Counted from the stretch's first letter, positions 52,562 to 61,786 are shown. The stretch is DNA of 64,000 bases from Vibrio gallicus (GCF_024346875.1 NZ_AP024872.1:558001-622000), one strand, 5' to 3'. Translations and numbers: made by a program. Notes: a model not told the origin generated them from the letters alone.

Positions 52562-53852
52562 GGTTCATCGCGGATTAGTGGGAACTGAAAACAAAAACGG
52601 TAGTTAGTGGTAAGGTTACATCGCCAAACACAACCTTTTACAAACTACCGTTTTCATGCCGAATAATACTTTCCTATCGTCGTTCTGGGAAGGCTTTCAG
52701 ATCGTAAAGTCTTATAAAACTGATTCATTCATCTCTATCACCTTAATTCCTGATACCCCTGCATACTGTTCTTGTGGTCAAGTTTCTGACTCTATTCATG
52801 ACACTCAGTGGCGAACGCTTAAGGATGCGATGATGCTAGGCACACCCGTCGAATTACTCGTTCAAACTCGGCGCATCAGGTGTTCAAATTGTGGTATCAA
52901 GACTGAGTCTATTTCTTGGGTTAAGCCATATTCTCGCCTTACCAATCGGCTGATTGATTACATTGAGAATCTATTACCATTGCTACCCATCAAACACATT
53001 TCAGAGCTTACTGGGGTGCACTGGCACACCATCAAAGAAATAGATAAGCAACGTCTGAAGCGTGTCGTACCTGAGGTTCCTTGGGGTTGTTTGCGTCAAC
53101 TGGTCATGGATGAGTTTGCCATATTCAAGGGGCATCGTTACGCCACTGTTATCGCCGATGCACAAACGCATCAAGTACTTTGGATTGGTCTAGGTAGAAG
53201 TCGTAAAGATATACGTCCGTTCTTTGAAATGCTTGGAGAGCATGCTCAAAATATCGAAGTTGTGGCAATGGATATGAACACCGCTTTTGACCTAGAGGTT
53301 CAAGCTCATTGTCCAAAGGCTTGTATTGTCTATGACCTTTTTCATGTCGTCGCTAAGTTTGGTCGAGAAGTTATGGATAGAGTTCGAGTAGATCAAGCCA
53401 ACCAACTTAAAGATGACAAAAGTGCACGGCGTTGGGTCAAGCGCTCACGTTGGGTATTACTGAAAAATAGAGAGAACTTAAATACTAAGCAACAAAGTTA
53501 CCTGGATGAAATACTTGCGGTTAACCGTGACTTAATGGTGACCCATTTACTTGGTGCTCAGCTCAAGGAGCTCTGGTACTGCGACTCGGAAAAACAAGCC
53601 AAAGACCTTTGGGAAATATGGTGGCAGCAAGTCCATGAAAGCGGAGTAAAACCGCTCATAAACTTCGCTAAAAAGCTGAAACCGTACCTTCATGGGATAG
53701 TGTCTTCAGCTTTGTATCATTTAAATACATGCACCTTGGAAGGGATTAATAACAAGATCAAGCTAATCAAAAGAATGGGCTATGGGTACCGAGATACGGA
53801 TTACTTCTTTATGAAGATAAAAGCGGCCTTCCCCGGAAAGCCGCGATGAACC
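52562..53852 (+). mobile_element. ISL3-family insertion sequence with 8-bp target duplication
   Basis: The left end begins GGTTCATCGCGGATTAG and the right end, read inward, GGTTCATCGCGGCTTTC, so the terminal inverted repeats share a perfect 12-base core and more matches further in. The element is 1291 bases long. TTTTTTAT flanks it at 52554-52561 and 53853-53860, the 8-bp duplication expected for ISL3. The perfect duplication indicates recent insertion. One transposase gene fills it. Confidence 0.92.
52656..53849 (+). CDS. ISL3-family transposase
   Basis: 397 residues, intact. An N-terminal zinc-finger region (YCSCGQVSDS, RIRCSNCGIKT) precedes a DDE catalytic domain (VMDEFAIFKGHRYATVIAD, VVAMDMNTAFDLEVQAHCP, and a late TLEGINNKIKLIKRMGYGYRD with the Glu), the typical ISL3 pattern. 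The stop codon lies inside the right inverted repeat. Confidence 0.93.
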   Translation: MPNNTFLSSFWEGFQIVKSYKTDSFISITLIPDTPAYCSCGQVSDSIHDTQWRTLKDAMMLGTPVELLVQTRRIRCSNCGIKTESISWVKPYSRLTNRLIDYIENLLPLLPIKHISELTGVHWHTIKEIDKQRLKRVVPEVPWGCLRQLVMDEFAIFKGHRYATVIADAQTHQVLWIGLGRSRKDIRPFFEMLGEHAQNIEVVAMDMNTAFDLEVQAHCPKACIVYDLFHVVAKFGREVMDRVRVDQANQLKDDKSARRWVKRSRWVLLKNRENLNTKQQSYLDEILAVNRDLMVTHLLGAQLKELWYCDSEKQAKDLWEIWWQQVHESGVKPLINFAKKLKPYLHGIVSSALYHLNTCTLEGINNKIKLIKRMGYGYRDTDYFFMKIKAAFPGKPR

Positions 53853-53910
53853 TTTTTTATTAAGCCCTCTCCCACTACACTTGGCGTCGTTTTGCTACCG
53901 ACCCTCGCTG

Positions 53911-55791
53911 CTAGAGAATGCCTTTTAGGCTAGACAAGAACTTACTCCAACGTTTATCTGAAGCCTTTTTCAATTTGATTTCAAATACACCATAATGTTG
54001 GTTGTTAAACCAGTCAGCGATGATGTTTATAACGCGCCCTTTATAACCACTACCTTTTCCCCACTGTGAGGCTGCATTGCTCCACATACTAGTTGCACCA
54101 CGAAGGTGTTCATTGTAGTGATCACTCGCCAGTTCACCCACATAGGCCAGTTCAAAGTCACGTGTACGATTGGCAATTTGTGACATTTGTTTGACGACAT
54201 TGTGCACAGGTTTAAGCTCAGGGTTAGCCATACAGCTTTTAATCAGTGCATCAAAATCGTTATATAGTTTCTTTTTATTTCTGTTTATTTCAGATTTTGC
54301 GTGATGGCTAAGGATCTCATACATGTTTAAGTTGTAGTATCGACCATCTCTATTAACACTTGCGCGAATGTATTGAACAGACTTAGCACCATTTATTTCA
54401 GTTTTTAAGTAAGGGAAAATTGGGCTTACCGATGAAGTAAAATTTTCAGCATCTTTAAACCATGCCTTAAAGATGTTTAGTAGTTGTTCTTTGGCTTCAT
54501 CAAAAGATTTTGAGTTGAGCTCTTCAACTAAGTCAGATACCCCGTTTTGGATTTGTTGTATCCTGTCACTATACTTGGCATCTAGTGATTCAAGCTTTCT
54601 TTTAATAGCATCGTGAAGCGCTTCTGGATTGTCTGTATAAGAGTCATAAAAGACTACAGAGATTCTATCAGCATCTAAGCCGTACTTTTGTTCAAGGTCG
54701 TTTAATATGTGGTCACATCTTATGTTACGACCTTCGATTTTGCAGCCTATTGGCTCACCTTCTTCATCAAGAACGTTCTCTGCTTCTGTTGCTTGTTCTA
54801 AAACAAGGAGAATGGTTTCGTCGTAAATTTTGTCTGACTGCCCAGTCTCAATCATAGCTTCGATAATGGAACGCATGGACTGATTAGGCGCATCGTTGAA
54901 GCTTGAACAAATAATGCTCAATGTGGCATGGTTCTCAATACATCTACTAATGTCAGCACGTTTAACTGTGCCGTCAAGACCTTTGGTATCTACAACGTTG
55001 TAGTTTAGGCTTAACCCTTTACTAATGTAGACAGTGATCTTCTTAGGAAGACCTACAGAGTCAATTTTACCAACATTCAGGTTCTTGAAAGTGGATTGAA
55101 CCCATTCAAATTCGTCATCGCTACTACTTGGTAGTAGTTGGACTTGGGTTCTTTCCTGTAGCAGGATTCTTTCTATAAATTCATTGTAAAGGTCGACTTC
55201 GCGAGAAAAATCTTTGGCAAAGACAACATCTTTTTGAATTCGTCTACCACTTTCACTTTTTATGGCACCAGTGAGCTTGAGCATGTTTTTCAGTGCTCTT
55301 TCTATTTCTACACTGAGAGAGAAACTGGAGTTTATGCTTTGCACGACTGCTTCTTCATCGCCTTTGGGCTTAGCCTTTTCGAATAGGGACTTTGAGTAGT
55401 CAGAGAGTAGTTCTAGCACCTCAGTGTCGTCGTGAGCTTCAATTTCAATTGCTGTATGTTTTTGGTCAAATACTATTTCGACCTCACAGATCGTAGTTCG
55501 ACCAGATGAGCTGCTCAGCAGTAGATCAGGTTTTGCTGTTTCTGAATCTCGGTACAAGCCAAATGATTTACAGATCGCAGTTGTTTTTCCTTTGCCGATG
55601 TCACCAATGAAAGCTACTCGCTTAGGTTGGTTAAAGTAGTTAATAGCGTGAGAAAAGTCTTCTTTGTATTCGTCTAATCGGCAGTGTTGAGTTAAACACT
55701 CTGAAGGTAGTTCCTCTTTGATTAAGAAGATTTTTTCTAAAAACTGATTTTGTTTTTCGGTCTGAAGTTGGCGAAGTTCAACTGAATTCAT
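53911..55791 (-). CDS. Large P-loop GTPase, dynamin-like
   Basis: About 626 residues from ATG at 55791 (a start at 55905 adds a 38-residue hydrophobic piece and is less likely). The P-loop is FIGDIGKGKTTA (about residues 63-71), an early switch region is SSSSGRTTICEVEI, and the DxxG site is NVVDTKGLDGTVK. A long helical part follows (LDAKYSDRIQQIQNGVSDLV and SFDEAKEQLLNIFKAWFKDA). The plan resembles bacterial dynamin-like or septin-like GTPases, but no transmembrane paddle is obvious. It is alone between an IS and mobile debris. A role in phage defence is possible but unproved. Confidence 0.7.
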   Translation of the reverse strand: MNSVELRQLQTEKQNQFLEKIFLIKEELPSECLTQHCRLDEYKEDFSHAINYFNQPKRVAFIGDIGKGKTTAICKSFGLYRDSETAKPDLLLSSSSGRTTICEVEIVFDQKHTAIEIEAHDDTEVLELLSDYSKSLFEKAKPKGDEEAVVQSINSSFSLSVEIERALKNMLKLTGAIKSESGRRIQKDVVFAKDFSREVDLYNEFIERILLQERTQVQLLPSSSDDEFEWVQSTFKNLNVGKIDSVGLPKKITVYISKGLSLNYNVVDTKGLDGTVKRADISRCIENHATLSIICSSFNDAPNQSMRSIIEAMIETGQSDKIYDETILLVLEQATEAENVLDEEGEPIGCKIEGRNIRCDHILNDLEQKYGLDADRISVVFYDSYTDNPEALHDAIKRKLESLDAKYSDRIQQIQNGVSDLVEELNSKSFDEAKEQLLNIFKAWFKDAENFTSSVSPIFPYLKTEINGAKSVQYIRASVNRDGRYYNLNMYEILSHHAKSEINRNKKKLYNDFDALIKSCMANPELKPVHNVVKQMSQIANRTRDFELAYVGELASDHYNEHLRGATSMWSNAASQWGKGSGYKGRVINIIADWFNNQHYGVFEIKLKKASDKRWSKFLSSLKGIL

Positions 55792-55954
55792 AAATACTGA
55801 TACCAAGGGTAAAGCGATAGCTGAAAATTGTATAGAAAGCAATATACTACAGCTTATCGGGTTTGACATTACGATATATGAGGGTTTTGGCTGTTTTCTA
55901 TACATGAACCACGGTTTGGATGTGGTGATTGACAGTATTTCGAAGTACTAGTTT

Positions 55955-56098
55955 ATGTCACTGATAAGAAGAGAGCTCGCAGCAAAGGTTCAAGCTTATC
56001 AAACAATTATTGTCGAACCTTCAAAGCAACACCTCAGGCCAATACTAATGAAAAACACAGAGGCATTTTTGACCTCAAAGCATCGGAATATCGAGTGA
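55955..56098 (+). CDS. Possible small ORF or gene remnant
   Basis: A 47-codon frame, MSLIRRELAAKVQAYQTIIV then EPSKQHLRPILMKNTEAFLT and a short tail, with an ATG start but no clear ribosome site. It may be a remnant of a longer gene. No family is recognised. Confidence 0.25.
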   Translation: MSLIRRELAAKVQAYQTIIVEPSKQHLRPILMKNTEAFLTSKHRNIE

Positions 56099-56129
56099 GA
56101 TACTCGGAGTGGCGCAGAGATTCGATAGA

Positions 56130-56183
56130 TCAATCTGTCATAACTGATTAAATTAAATCGTAGTGTTACAACTGACAGATTGA
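56130..56183. repeat. 11-bp inverted repeat
   Basis: TCAATCTGTCA (56130-56140) and TGACAGATTGA (56173-56183) are perfect inverted copies separated by 32 bases. They lie just before the intron remnant and may be a recombination or transposon-end footprint. Confidence 0.6.
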
Positions 56184-56201
56184 GTTCAGGCTAATCCATA
56201 T

Positions 56202-56247
56202 GGTTCTTAGGAGACGGCACTTGGTTACAAGTGTCGTCCGCCCGACA
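56202..56247 (+). mobile_element. 3' remnant of a group II intron (domain VI)
   Basis: GGTTCTTAGGAGACGGCACT followed by TGGTTACAAGTGTCGTCCGC and CCGACA matches the last bases of the intact intron (27050-27096, minus strand) with a few substitutions and one missing base, then diverges. The rest of the intron is absent. It looks like a 5'-truncated or deleted copy in the opposite orientation. Confidence 0.85.
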
Positions 56248-56382
56248 AAGACAGGTTACACAGAATTTAGGACAGTCTCTGAAAGCGCAGTAAATCACTT
56301 CTTATTGTAAAAGCACTTCTGTCTAACAACCGAATTTTACGTGATCCCTAAGAGGCTGTAATAGATTCGGTGTAATCGACAT

Positions 56383-56660
56383 TTAATTAATGTGCTTTTC
56401 GAGACATTCCTCGAAATAGATAGTAAACCGACTCATAGCCTGGCGCCAGTTTCGAATGGGCATCGCCCACTTGTTGCAGGCGTCTTTGATCGCTAGGTAC
56501 ACCATTTTAGTTACCACCTCACCGCTAGAGAAAACAATCCGTTTCTTTAGTGTCCTACGTATTACCTAGGTGAGAGATTCATTAGCATTAGTAGTTTAAA
56601 TAACTCTACGGATATCTTCGTTGTAGTTGAAGAACACGTTGAGGTTATGCCGTATTGCCT
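56383..56660 (-). pseudogene. Dead IS256-family transposase fragment
   Basis: Minus-strand reading gives VFFNYNEDIRRVI, TTNANESLT, then VIRRTLKKRIVFSSGEVVTK, MVYLAIKDACNKWAMPIRNW and RQAMSRFTIYFEECLEKHIN. This is the C-terminal part of an IS256-family (mutator-type) transposase. Two stop codons interrupt it (after RRVI and after ESLT), and the N-terminal half is missing. Confidence 0.85.
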
Positions 56661-56859
56661 CTTCTTTTATAGCAGAACATTATACAACAGAAGTGACCGC
56701 TTTATAGCCGTTTCAGGATACTAGTTCAATGCTTTTAAGATAATGTTGATAGCATCAAGTTACCACATCCAAAACAAATCCCCTTTTTCAAGCAAATAAC
56801 GTCCTATTTTCTTTAGAAACTTGGCTCATAAAAGGGAAATTTAGCTCAGCTGAAAAACA

Positions 56860-56895
56860 AAAGCCTCTGCATGTATAATTACAAACAGAGGCTTT
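56860..56895 (-). terminator. Terminator of the 56912-57172 gene
   Basis: A 10-bp stem AAAGCCTCTG / CAGAGGCTTT with a 16-base loop, just downstream of the stop on the minus strand. Confidence 0.8.
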
Positions 56896-56911
56896 AAATG
56901 CTAATTCAAAG

Positions 56912-57172
56912 CTACTTCAGCGGATCATTATCCGGTAACACACTGTGCATCCAAAGCGCCAAGCGGTGCTTGATGTTGGGGCCATCTAGTTTGTTGTCTG
57001 GCAATGGCGTGATTTGATTTACGCCTACTAGAAACAAGTACACACCTTGCGTCTTTAATGGCCCTGTCGAGCTTGGTAAATCAACGCCTTGCATCTTTGC
57101 CATCTTCAAACCGACTTCTATTGCTTTCTTTACTAGCTTGTCTTCATTGTGAATCTTTGCGGTTTTTGCCAT
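56912..57172 (-). CDS. Small conserved protein, probably DUF5062 family
   Basis: 86 residues. HNEDKLVKKAIEVGLKMAKM and NQITPLPDNKLDGPNIKHRLALWMHSVLP resemble a small family (DUF5062) conserved in Vibrio and relatives. No function is known. It marks the return to the ordinary chromosome. The assignment is from memory. Confidence 0.7.
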   Translation of the reverse strand: MAKTAKIHNEDKLVKKAIEVGLKMAKMQGVDLPSSTGPLKTQGVYLFLVGVNQITPLPDNKLDGPNIKHRLALWMHSVLPDNDPLK

Positions 57173-57277
57173 ATCGAGCTCATCCTTTGCGTTGATTTAA
57201 AACAGTATATCAAAAACTGATGTCTGAACAGTTACATTGATCTCAGGTTAGGTCATATTCGCGTTTGAATACGCTCT

Positions 57278-57997
57278 TTAGACACTGACCAAGCTTGAGT
57301 AGATAGTGCCAAACCCCGCCAAACTGCATAGCAATAGGGACAGGCTACGTACCACTTTTTGTGATAGATACTCGACAAAGAACACCGCGCTTCGATAGCC
57401 AAGATAGCTCGCTGGCAACAATGGCAGCGCCAGATAGACATGCTGCATGCTCATATAGCCAATGGGTATCTGTATCAGTAAAGACATCAAACAGCTCACC
57501 ACCATAAATACGGCTAGGTTCGCGCGCACTAGCTGGGCTTTTTTATGTTGCCATAATAGGGCTAACGGCGGGCCGCCAATACCTGAACTGGTGCCCAAGA
57601 ACCCCGAGATAAAACCTGCCACGAGTAAGCGATTTGGCGTTTCATCAATCTTGATGGGTAACAGGCTGATCATAACCGCAAGCAAGACCACCATTCCGAC
57701 AAAGATAGAGAACTGGGCCACATCAAACAGATAAAGAAGCATTGCCCCTGCGAGCGTCCCTGGAACAAGACCAATAATCGCAGATTGCAGACTCGCCCAA
57801 CAGATATATTCTCTGTACTTAAACGCATTAATTAAGGCAAGTACAAGACCCACAACAATCAACGGACCCGGTATTAACTCAGGGTAGATAATGATGAGGA
57901 CTGGCGCTGCCACAACAGCCATACCAAACCCCGTCGCTGTTTGAATGAAAGCGCCTAAAAACACTAACAGCAAGGTAATAACAAAGTAGGTTTCCAT
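57278..57997 (-). CDS. TauE/SafE family sulfite or anion exporter
   Basis: 239 residues with about eight membrane segments. The start FVITLLLVFLGAFIQTATGFGMAVVAAP and the repeat VAGFISGFLGTSSGIGGPPLALLW are the two halves of the TauE/SafE fold. It probably moves an organic or inorganic sulfur anion; the exact substrate is unknown. Confidence 0.9.
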   Translation of the reverse strand: METYFVITLLLVFLGAFIQTATGFGMAVVAAPVLIIIYPELIPGPLIVVGLVLALINAFKYREYICWASLQSAIIGLVPGTLAGAMLLYLFDVAQFSIFVGMVVLLAVMISLLPIKIDETPNRLLVAGFISGFLGTSSGIGGPPLALLWQHKKAQLVRANLAVFMVVSCLMSLLIQIPIGYMSMQHVYLALPLLPASYLGYRSAVFFVEYLSQKVVRSLSLLLCSLAGFGTIYSSLVSV

Positions 57998-58135
57998 GGG
58001 TAATTATTCTTTTTGATTTTAAAGCTGGAAGGAAGCCATCGCATTTCTACATGGATGTCTCTACACAAAGAAACCCTATCTACTGAGCATTCAATAAATA
58101 GGGCTTGGTTGTTCTAGCGATTCTTCGCAGCTTGA

Positions 58136-59365
58136 TTATGCAGGCCCAAATAGGTGCGCATGTTCTTGGCTTGCTACGCCGTCGTCGTTTAGTTGGCTCT
58201 CTGGGTAGTAGTTGATCCATACGAACCAGTACATGCCCGCTTTCACTGTTTCTACTCGCTTAAGCTCACCTTGGTCTGACTTACCAAAGAAGTCCACTTC
58301 TGTGACTGGCTTGCCGCTGGTGTTGTACCAAATGTTCACTGACTTGTACTCAGGATCATACGCGGCAACGATGTCTTTCCCACCTACTGTTGCATTCACA
58401 ACATTACCGTTTTCAATGATGTAGTCTTCTGTGTACGCCATTGATTCTTTGTTGATGGTAAAGCCCCAAACCAGCTCTTTACGATACAAACGGTCATCAA
58501 TAACATCCATCGTTTTACATAGCAGGCTTTGTGTACGGTGGTGTGCAACTGTTGCCCATAGGAATACGATTTCTACAATCCAATCCCACAAGAACATCAC
58601 TGGGTTTTTGGTAAACGGAGTGATCTTATTTAGGAACACTTCACCTTCTGGGTACGCTTTAGCAAACTCTTTGAACGGCATTCTAAATGTTGGCCATTCT
58701 TCCATTTTGTTCTCGCTCCAGCGACCATCACGCTCACGAGTACCGTACATTTGCTGTACTGGTTCACCGGTGTTCTTATCACGCATGATTAGGTTGTTAC
58801 CGTGCTGCGCCACAATCTCAAGGTCCAATACTTCACCATCGATTTCTGGTTTAAAGCCGTGACCTAGGTGAGTCATGCAGCAGTACGTGATGATAACGTT
58901 TTCGCCACCTAAACCTTCATCGTTGCCCGCTAAGTGAGGACGCTTAATATGGTAATCCGAGTGTGCACGAGCATGGCCATTATTTTCTAGAACAATCACG
59001 CTCTCATCAGGGCGAACATAGTTTCTCGCCTCGGAAATGCTGTAGTACTTCGCGCGGCTTTGTTGGTTGCGCAATCCGCCGTACAACCAGATGTATGGGA
59101 AGCAAGAACAAAACAGGTTGATAGGAGTAAGAATGTAAATAACCCATTTACTTCCTACACCTTGAGTTAGGTACAAGTACAGCGCGACCAAGGTGCCAAT
59201 AATTCCGATCAGAATCATTTTCTTTTCGTTGCGTATCGCAAACATCATGTCTTTTCGCTTTACGGGCAAAAAGCTCTGAGTGATATCTCCAAGGTCTCGG
59301 AAATAGATAAAAGCAGTAATCGTTGCGGGGATCAGTGCGACCCAAAACAAAATTTCTGTAAGCAT
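58136..59365 (-). CDS. DUF3179 domain membrane protein
   Basis: 409 residues. Two or three membrane segments occupy the first 100 residues. The DUF3179 region follows (ESVIVLENNGHARAHSDYHI, VIITYCCMTHLGHGF with paired cysteines, NNLIMRDKNTGEPVQQMYG). The function is unknown. It is divergent from the TetR gene with a shared control region. Confidence 0.85.
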   Translation of the reverse strand: MLTEILFWVALIPATITAFIYFRDLGDITQSFLPVKRKDMMFAIRNEKKMILIGIIGTLVALYLYLTQGVGSKWVIYILTPINLFCSCFPYIWLYGGLRNQQSRAKYYSISEARNYVRPDESVIVLENNGHARAHSDYHIKRPHLAGNDEGLGGENVIITYCCMTHLGHGFKPEIDGEVLDLEIVAQHGNNLIMRDKNTGEPVQQMYGTRERDGRWSENKMEEWPTFRMPFKEFAKAYPEGEVFLNKITPFTKNPVMFLWDWIVEIVFLWATVAHHRTQSLLCKTMDVIDDRLYRKELVWGFTINKESMAYTEDYIIENGNVVNATVGGKDIVAAYDPEYKSVNIWYNTSGKPVTEVDFFGKSDQGELKRVETVKAGMYWFVWINYYPESQLNDDGVASQEHAHLFGPA

Positions 59366-59702
59366 AATGTAACTCCAAATAGCAATAAATTATAAAAACT
59401 GTTGAGCTAATTGCGTTTGTAAGCTTCCGTACTCTTCCCTCTAAAACATTCAAATCCTCAACTCTGGAGCTAGTATCTTTTATAGTGACTATATTGTCAA
59501 TGACTAAATCGTCATTAATGTTTTGGTCATTATCTTTGGCTGTCGTATTCCACGCAATTAGGTTTTGTCTTACAATGGGTTATCTGTTGATAAATAGGTG
59601 ATGTTAGGTAAATTCATCAATGCAACGCAGCTTTGGCAACAAGTACAGATAGCAAAGTCACTATTGATAGCAGTATGAAGAATAAAACTGGAAGGCAGAG
59701 TA
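59366..59702. promoter_or_regulatory. Divergent control region with palindrome
   Basis: 337 bases between the DUF3179 and TetR genes. AATGAC-TAAATC-GTCATT (59499-59516) is a perfect interrupted palindrome and the likely operator for the TetR protein. A nearby GTCAATGAC/GTCATTAATG context extends the match. No other feature is clear. Confidence 0.5.
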
Positions 59703-60296
59703 ATGAACACTAAAACAAAGCATACGCGGGCAACTAAGTTACGACCGGAAGAGAGAAAACAGCTATTAATCTCAACAGCGATTGATGTGTTTGTTACTGA
59801 GGGTATTGGCGCTAAACATGCTGACGTGGCAAAAGCTGCGGGTGTTGCTCCCCCTACTGTATTCTCATATTTTTCATCGCGAGAGCAGTTAACCACTGAG
59901 GTTTTGGATGAGGTGGGTCGCTTTATTGTCAGCACCGTTGTGGATGTGGCACCGGATGAGAACGATCTTAAGAAACGCCTATATCAAAGTGCGATGCTGA
60001 CACTAGACCTTCTTAAACAAAAGCCGAATTATGTAAAGGTGTGGCTGATGTTTGGGACTCGATTTAGCCCAGAGATTGAGGCTCAATATAAGCATTATGA
60101 GTCGCAAATCATTGACGGGTTAAGCGCTATTATTGCCTCCGGTTCCGACGATGCCAAGCCAGATCAACACCATAAAGATTGCGCGAGGATCATCTTGGGT
60201 TCTTCCATATACCTAAACAAAATGATCCTAGAAGGCGTTGATGAAGAGACGCAAAAGTCATTTGTTAAGCACATTGTCTCTTTTGTAACGGTTTAA
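59703..60296 (+). CDS. TetR-family regulator, HapR/LuxR-like
   Basis: 197 residues. The N-terminal helix-turn-helix is LRPEERKQLLISTAIDVFVT...HADVAKAAGVAPPTVFSYFSSREQLTTEVL, close in wording to Vibrio LuxR/HapR/SmcR proteins. The C-terminal ligand or dimer domain is typical. It could be a paralogue of the quorum-sensing master regulator; the true HapR gene is usually elsewhere. The palindrome upstream suggests autoregulation and control of the DUF3179 gene. Confidence 0.85.
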   Translation: MNTKTKHTRATKLRPEERKQLLISTAIDVFVTEGIGAKHADVAKAAGVAPPTVFSYFSSREQLTTEVLDEVGRFIVSTVVDVAPDENDLKKRLYQSAMLTLDLLKQKPNYVKVWLMFGTRFSPEIEAQYKHYESQIIDGLSAIIASGSDDAKPDQHHKDCARIILGSSIYLNKMILEGVDEETQKSFVKHIVSFVTV

Positions 60297-60314
60297 GCTA
60301 GCCAAAACTCGAAT

Positions 60315-60354
60315 AAAAAAATGCCTAAAGCTCATTATGACTTTAGGCATTTTT
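60315..60354. terminator. Bidirectional terminator between TetR and MATE genes
   Basis: A stem of about 14 bp, AAAAATGCCTAAAG / CTTTAGGCATTTTT, with a 10-base loop lies between the convergent genes. Confidence 0.9.
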
Positions 60355-60385
60355 GTTTTAGGCGCAATACTGTCAGATCACAAGA

Positions 60386-61732
60386 TCAAACCGGCTGCAT
60401 TAAGGTGCTGTTATTTTGCCGCCTTGTCTCATAGATAACCTGCGCGAGTAGAAGCACACCGGTAACGCCAAGGCCCACACCAATCCCGCCCCAAATACCC
60501 GCTAGGCCGTAAGCCTTCATCAAATACCATGCAGCTGGCAAGCCAAATGCCCAGTAACCGATTGCCGTCATTATGGTTGGCACCATCACTATCTTCATGC
60601 CGCGCAGCAGGTTAATGGCCAGTAACTGCCATGCATCCACCACAAAGCACAACGCCACCACCCAGATCATCGACGTCAACAACGCAGTCAGTTCATGACT
60701 GCCCTTCGCGTCCAACTGAAATAGGTTAGCAATAGCTTCTGGCCACGCTATAAAGCCAAAGGCGATCACAAAACTCAGCGCAGTAACCGCCACAAAGCTC
60801 TTCTTAGCGATGCTTTTGATGCCATCGTAATTGTTCGCACCGTACTCTTTACCCACCAAGATGGCAGAAGCTTGTGCAAAGCCAAAGTTGATATTCCAAG
60901 TAAAGGATAAACACTGCAGTAAGATTTGGTGTAATGCTAAAGATGCCACGCTAATCATGCCTGCCATCAAGGTGCCTCCATAAATAAGGCCGTGTTCCAG
61001 CATGCCCGCTAACGCAATTGGCATACCCATAGACAAAAGCGGCCCCATCAGTCTTGGGGTGTACTCGTGCATATTTTGCCAAGGTGCAAAGCGCTGATAT
61101 TTGCTTTGACAGAACACCCAAGTGCCATAACCTAGCAATATAATCCACGCGGCGATTGCAGTGCCGTAGCCAAGCCCTGCAATACCCCAATCTAGCGTAA
61201 AGGCAAGGAAGTAGCTGATTGGCACATTGATGAACACCGTCAGAATCGACATTATCATCACTGAGCGCACATCACCAAAGGTGCTAGTAAGGCCGCGCAA
61301 AACAAGCAAAAGCAGCATTGGCAACATTGCCCACTTCAGCGCGCTTAAATACAGCATCGCGATATCTATAACTTCTGGTGACTGCTGAGCTTTAGCTAGC
61401 AGTTGAGGTGCATATAAGAAGCTAAAACTCAGTGTTATCGCTAACAAAATAGAGAGCATCACTGCGCCTTTGACCGCAAAACGGATCTGCTGCTCACCAA
61501 ATTCAGGGCGCGCAATACTCTGCCCGTAAGCAATGGCAATCAAGTTAGCCACACAACCCACGATGCTGCCTGCCATAAGAAAAACAAACGAATACACAGA
61601 GGCGCCCAATCCACCAGCGGCGAGATCGGCAACACTGATTTGCGACATCATCCAAACATCGGTGAGTACCAATGCCATAGCGATGAGTTGGGATAATGTC
61701 AGTGGCAATGCCAGTTTAAGAATGTTTTTCAT
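60386..61732 (-). CDS. MATE family efflux transporter
   Basis: 448 residues, 12 membrane segments. ALPLTLSQLIAMALVLTDVWMMSQI starts the first bundle, and VFINVPISYFLAFTLDWGIAGLGYGTAIA and LLRGMKIVMVPTIMTAIGYW are typical. It is a sodium- or proton-driven multidrug/metabolite antiporter of the inner membrane. It diverges from the LysR gene, its probable regulator. Confidence 0.93.
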   Translation of the reverse strand: MKNILKLALPLTLSQLIAMALVLTDVWMMSQISVADLAAGGLGASVYSFVFLMAGSIVGCVANLIAIAYGQSIARPEFGEQQIRFAVKGAVMLSILLAITLSFSFLYAPQLLAKAQQSPEVIDIAMLYLSALKWAMLPMLLLLVLRGLTSTFGDVRSVMIMSILTVFINVPISYFLAFTLDWGIAGLGYGTAIAAWIILLGYGTWVFCQSKYQRFAPWQNMHEYTPRLMGPLLSMGMPIALAGMLEHGLIYGGTLMAGMISVASLALHQILLQCLSFTWNINFGFAQASAILVGKEYGANNYDGIKSIAKKSFVAVTALSFVIAFGFIAWPEAIANLFQLDAKGSHELTALLTSMIWVVALCFVVDAWQLLAINLLRGMKIVMVPTIMTAIGYWAFGLPAAWYLMKAYGLAGIWGGIGVGLGVTGVLLLAQVIYETRRQNNSTLMQPV

Positions 61733-61766
61733 ACAGCCCTCTATAATTTGGGCTCAAAGTACTGCT

Positions 61767-61786
61767 AATTGAGCTAGGATTCAATT
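61767..61786. promoter_or_regulatory. Inverted repeat between MATE and LysR genes
   Basis: AATTGA and TCAATT separated by 8 bases lie in the 98-base divergent region. The spacing is close to a T-N11-A LysR site, so it may be the LysR-type operator. Confidence 0.4.

Larger units (their letters stand above)
55792..56911. other. Gene-poor debris between the GTPase and the chromosomal backbone
   Basis: About 1.1 kb. It contains a possible 47-codon ORF on the plus strand (55955-56098), an 11-bp inverted repeat (56130-56140 and 56173-56183), a group II intron 3' remnant (56202-56247) and a dead IS256-family transposase (56383-56660). The rest has no recognisable content apart from the terminator before 56912. 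Confidence 0.6.
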
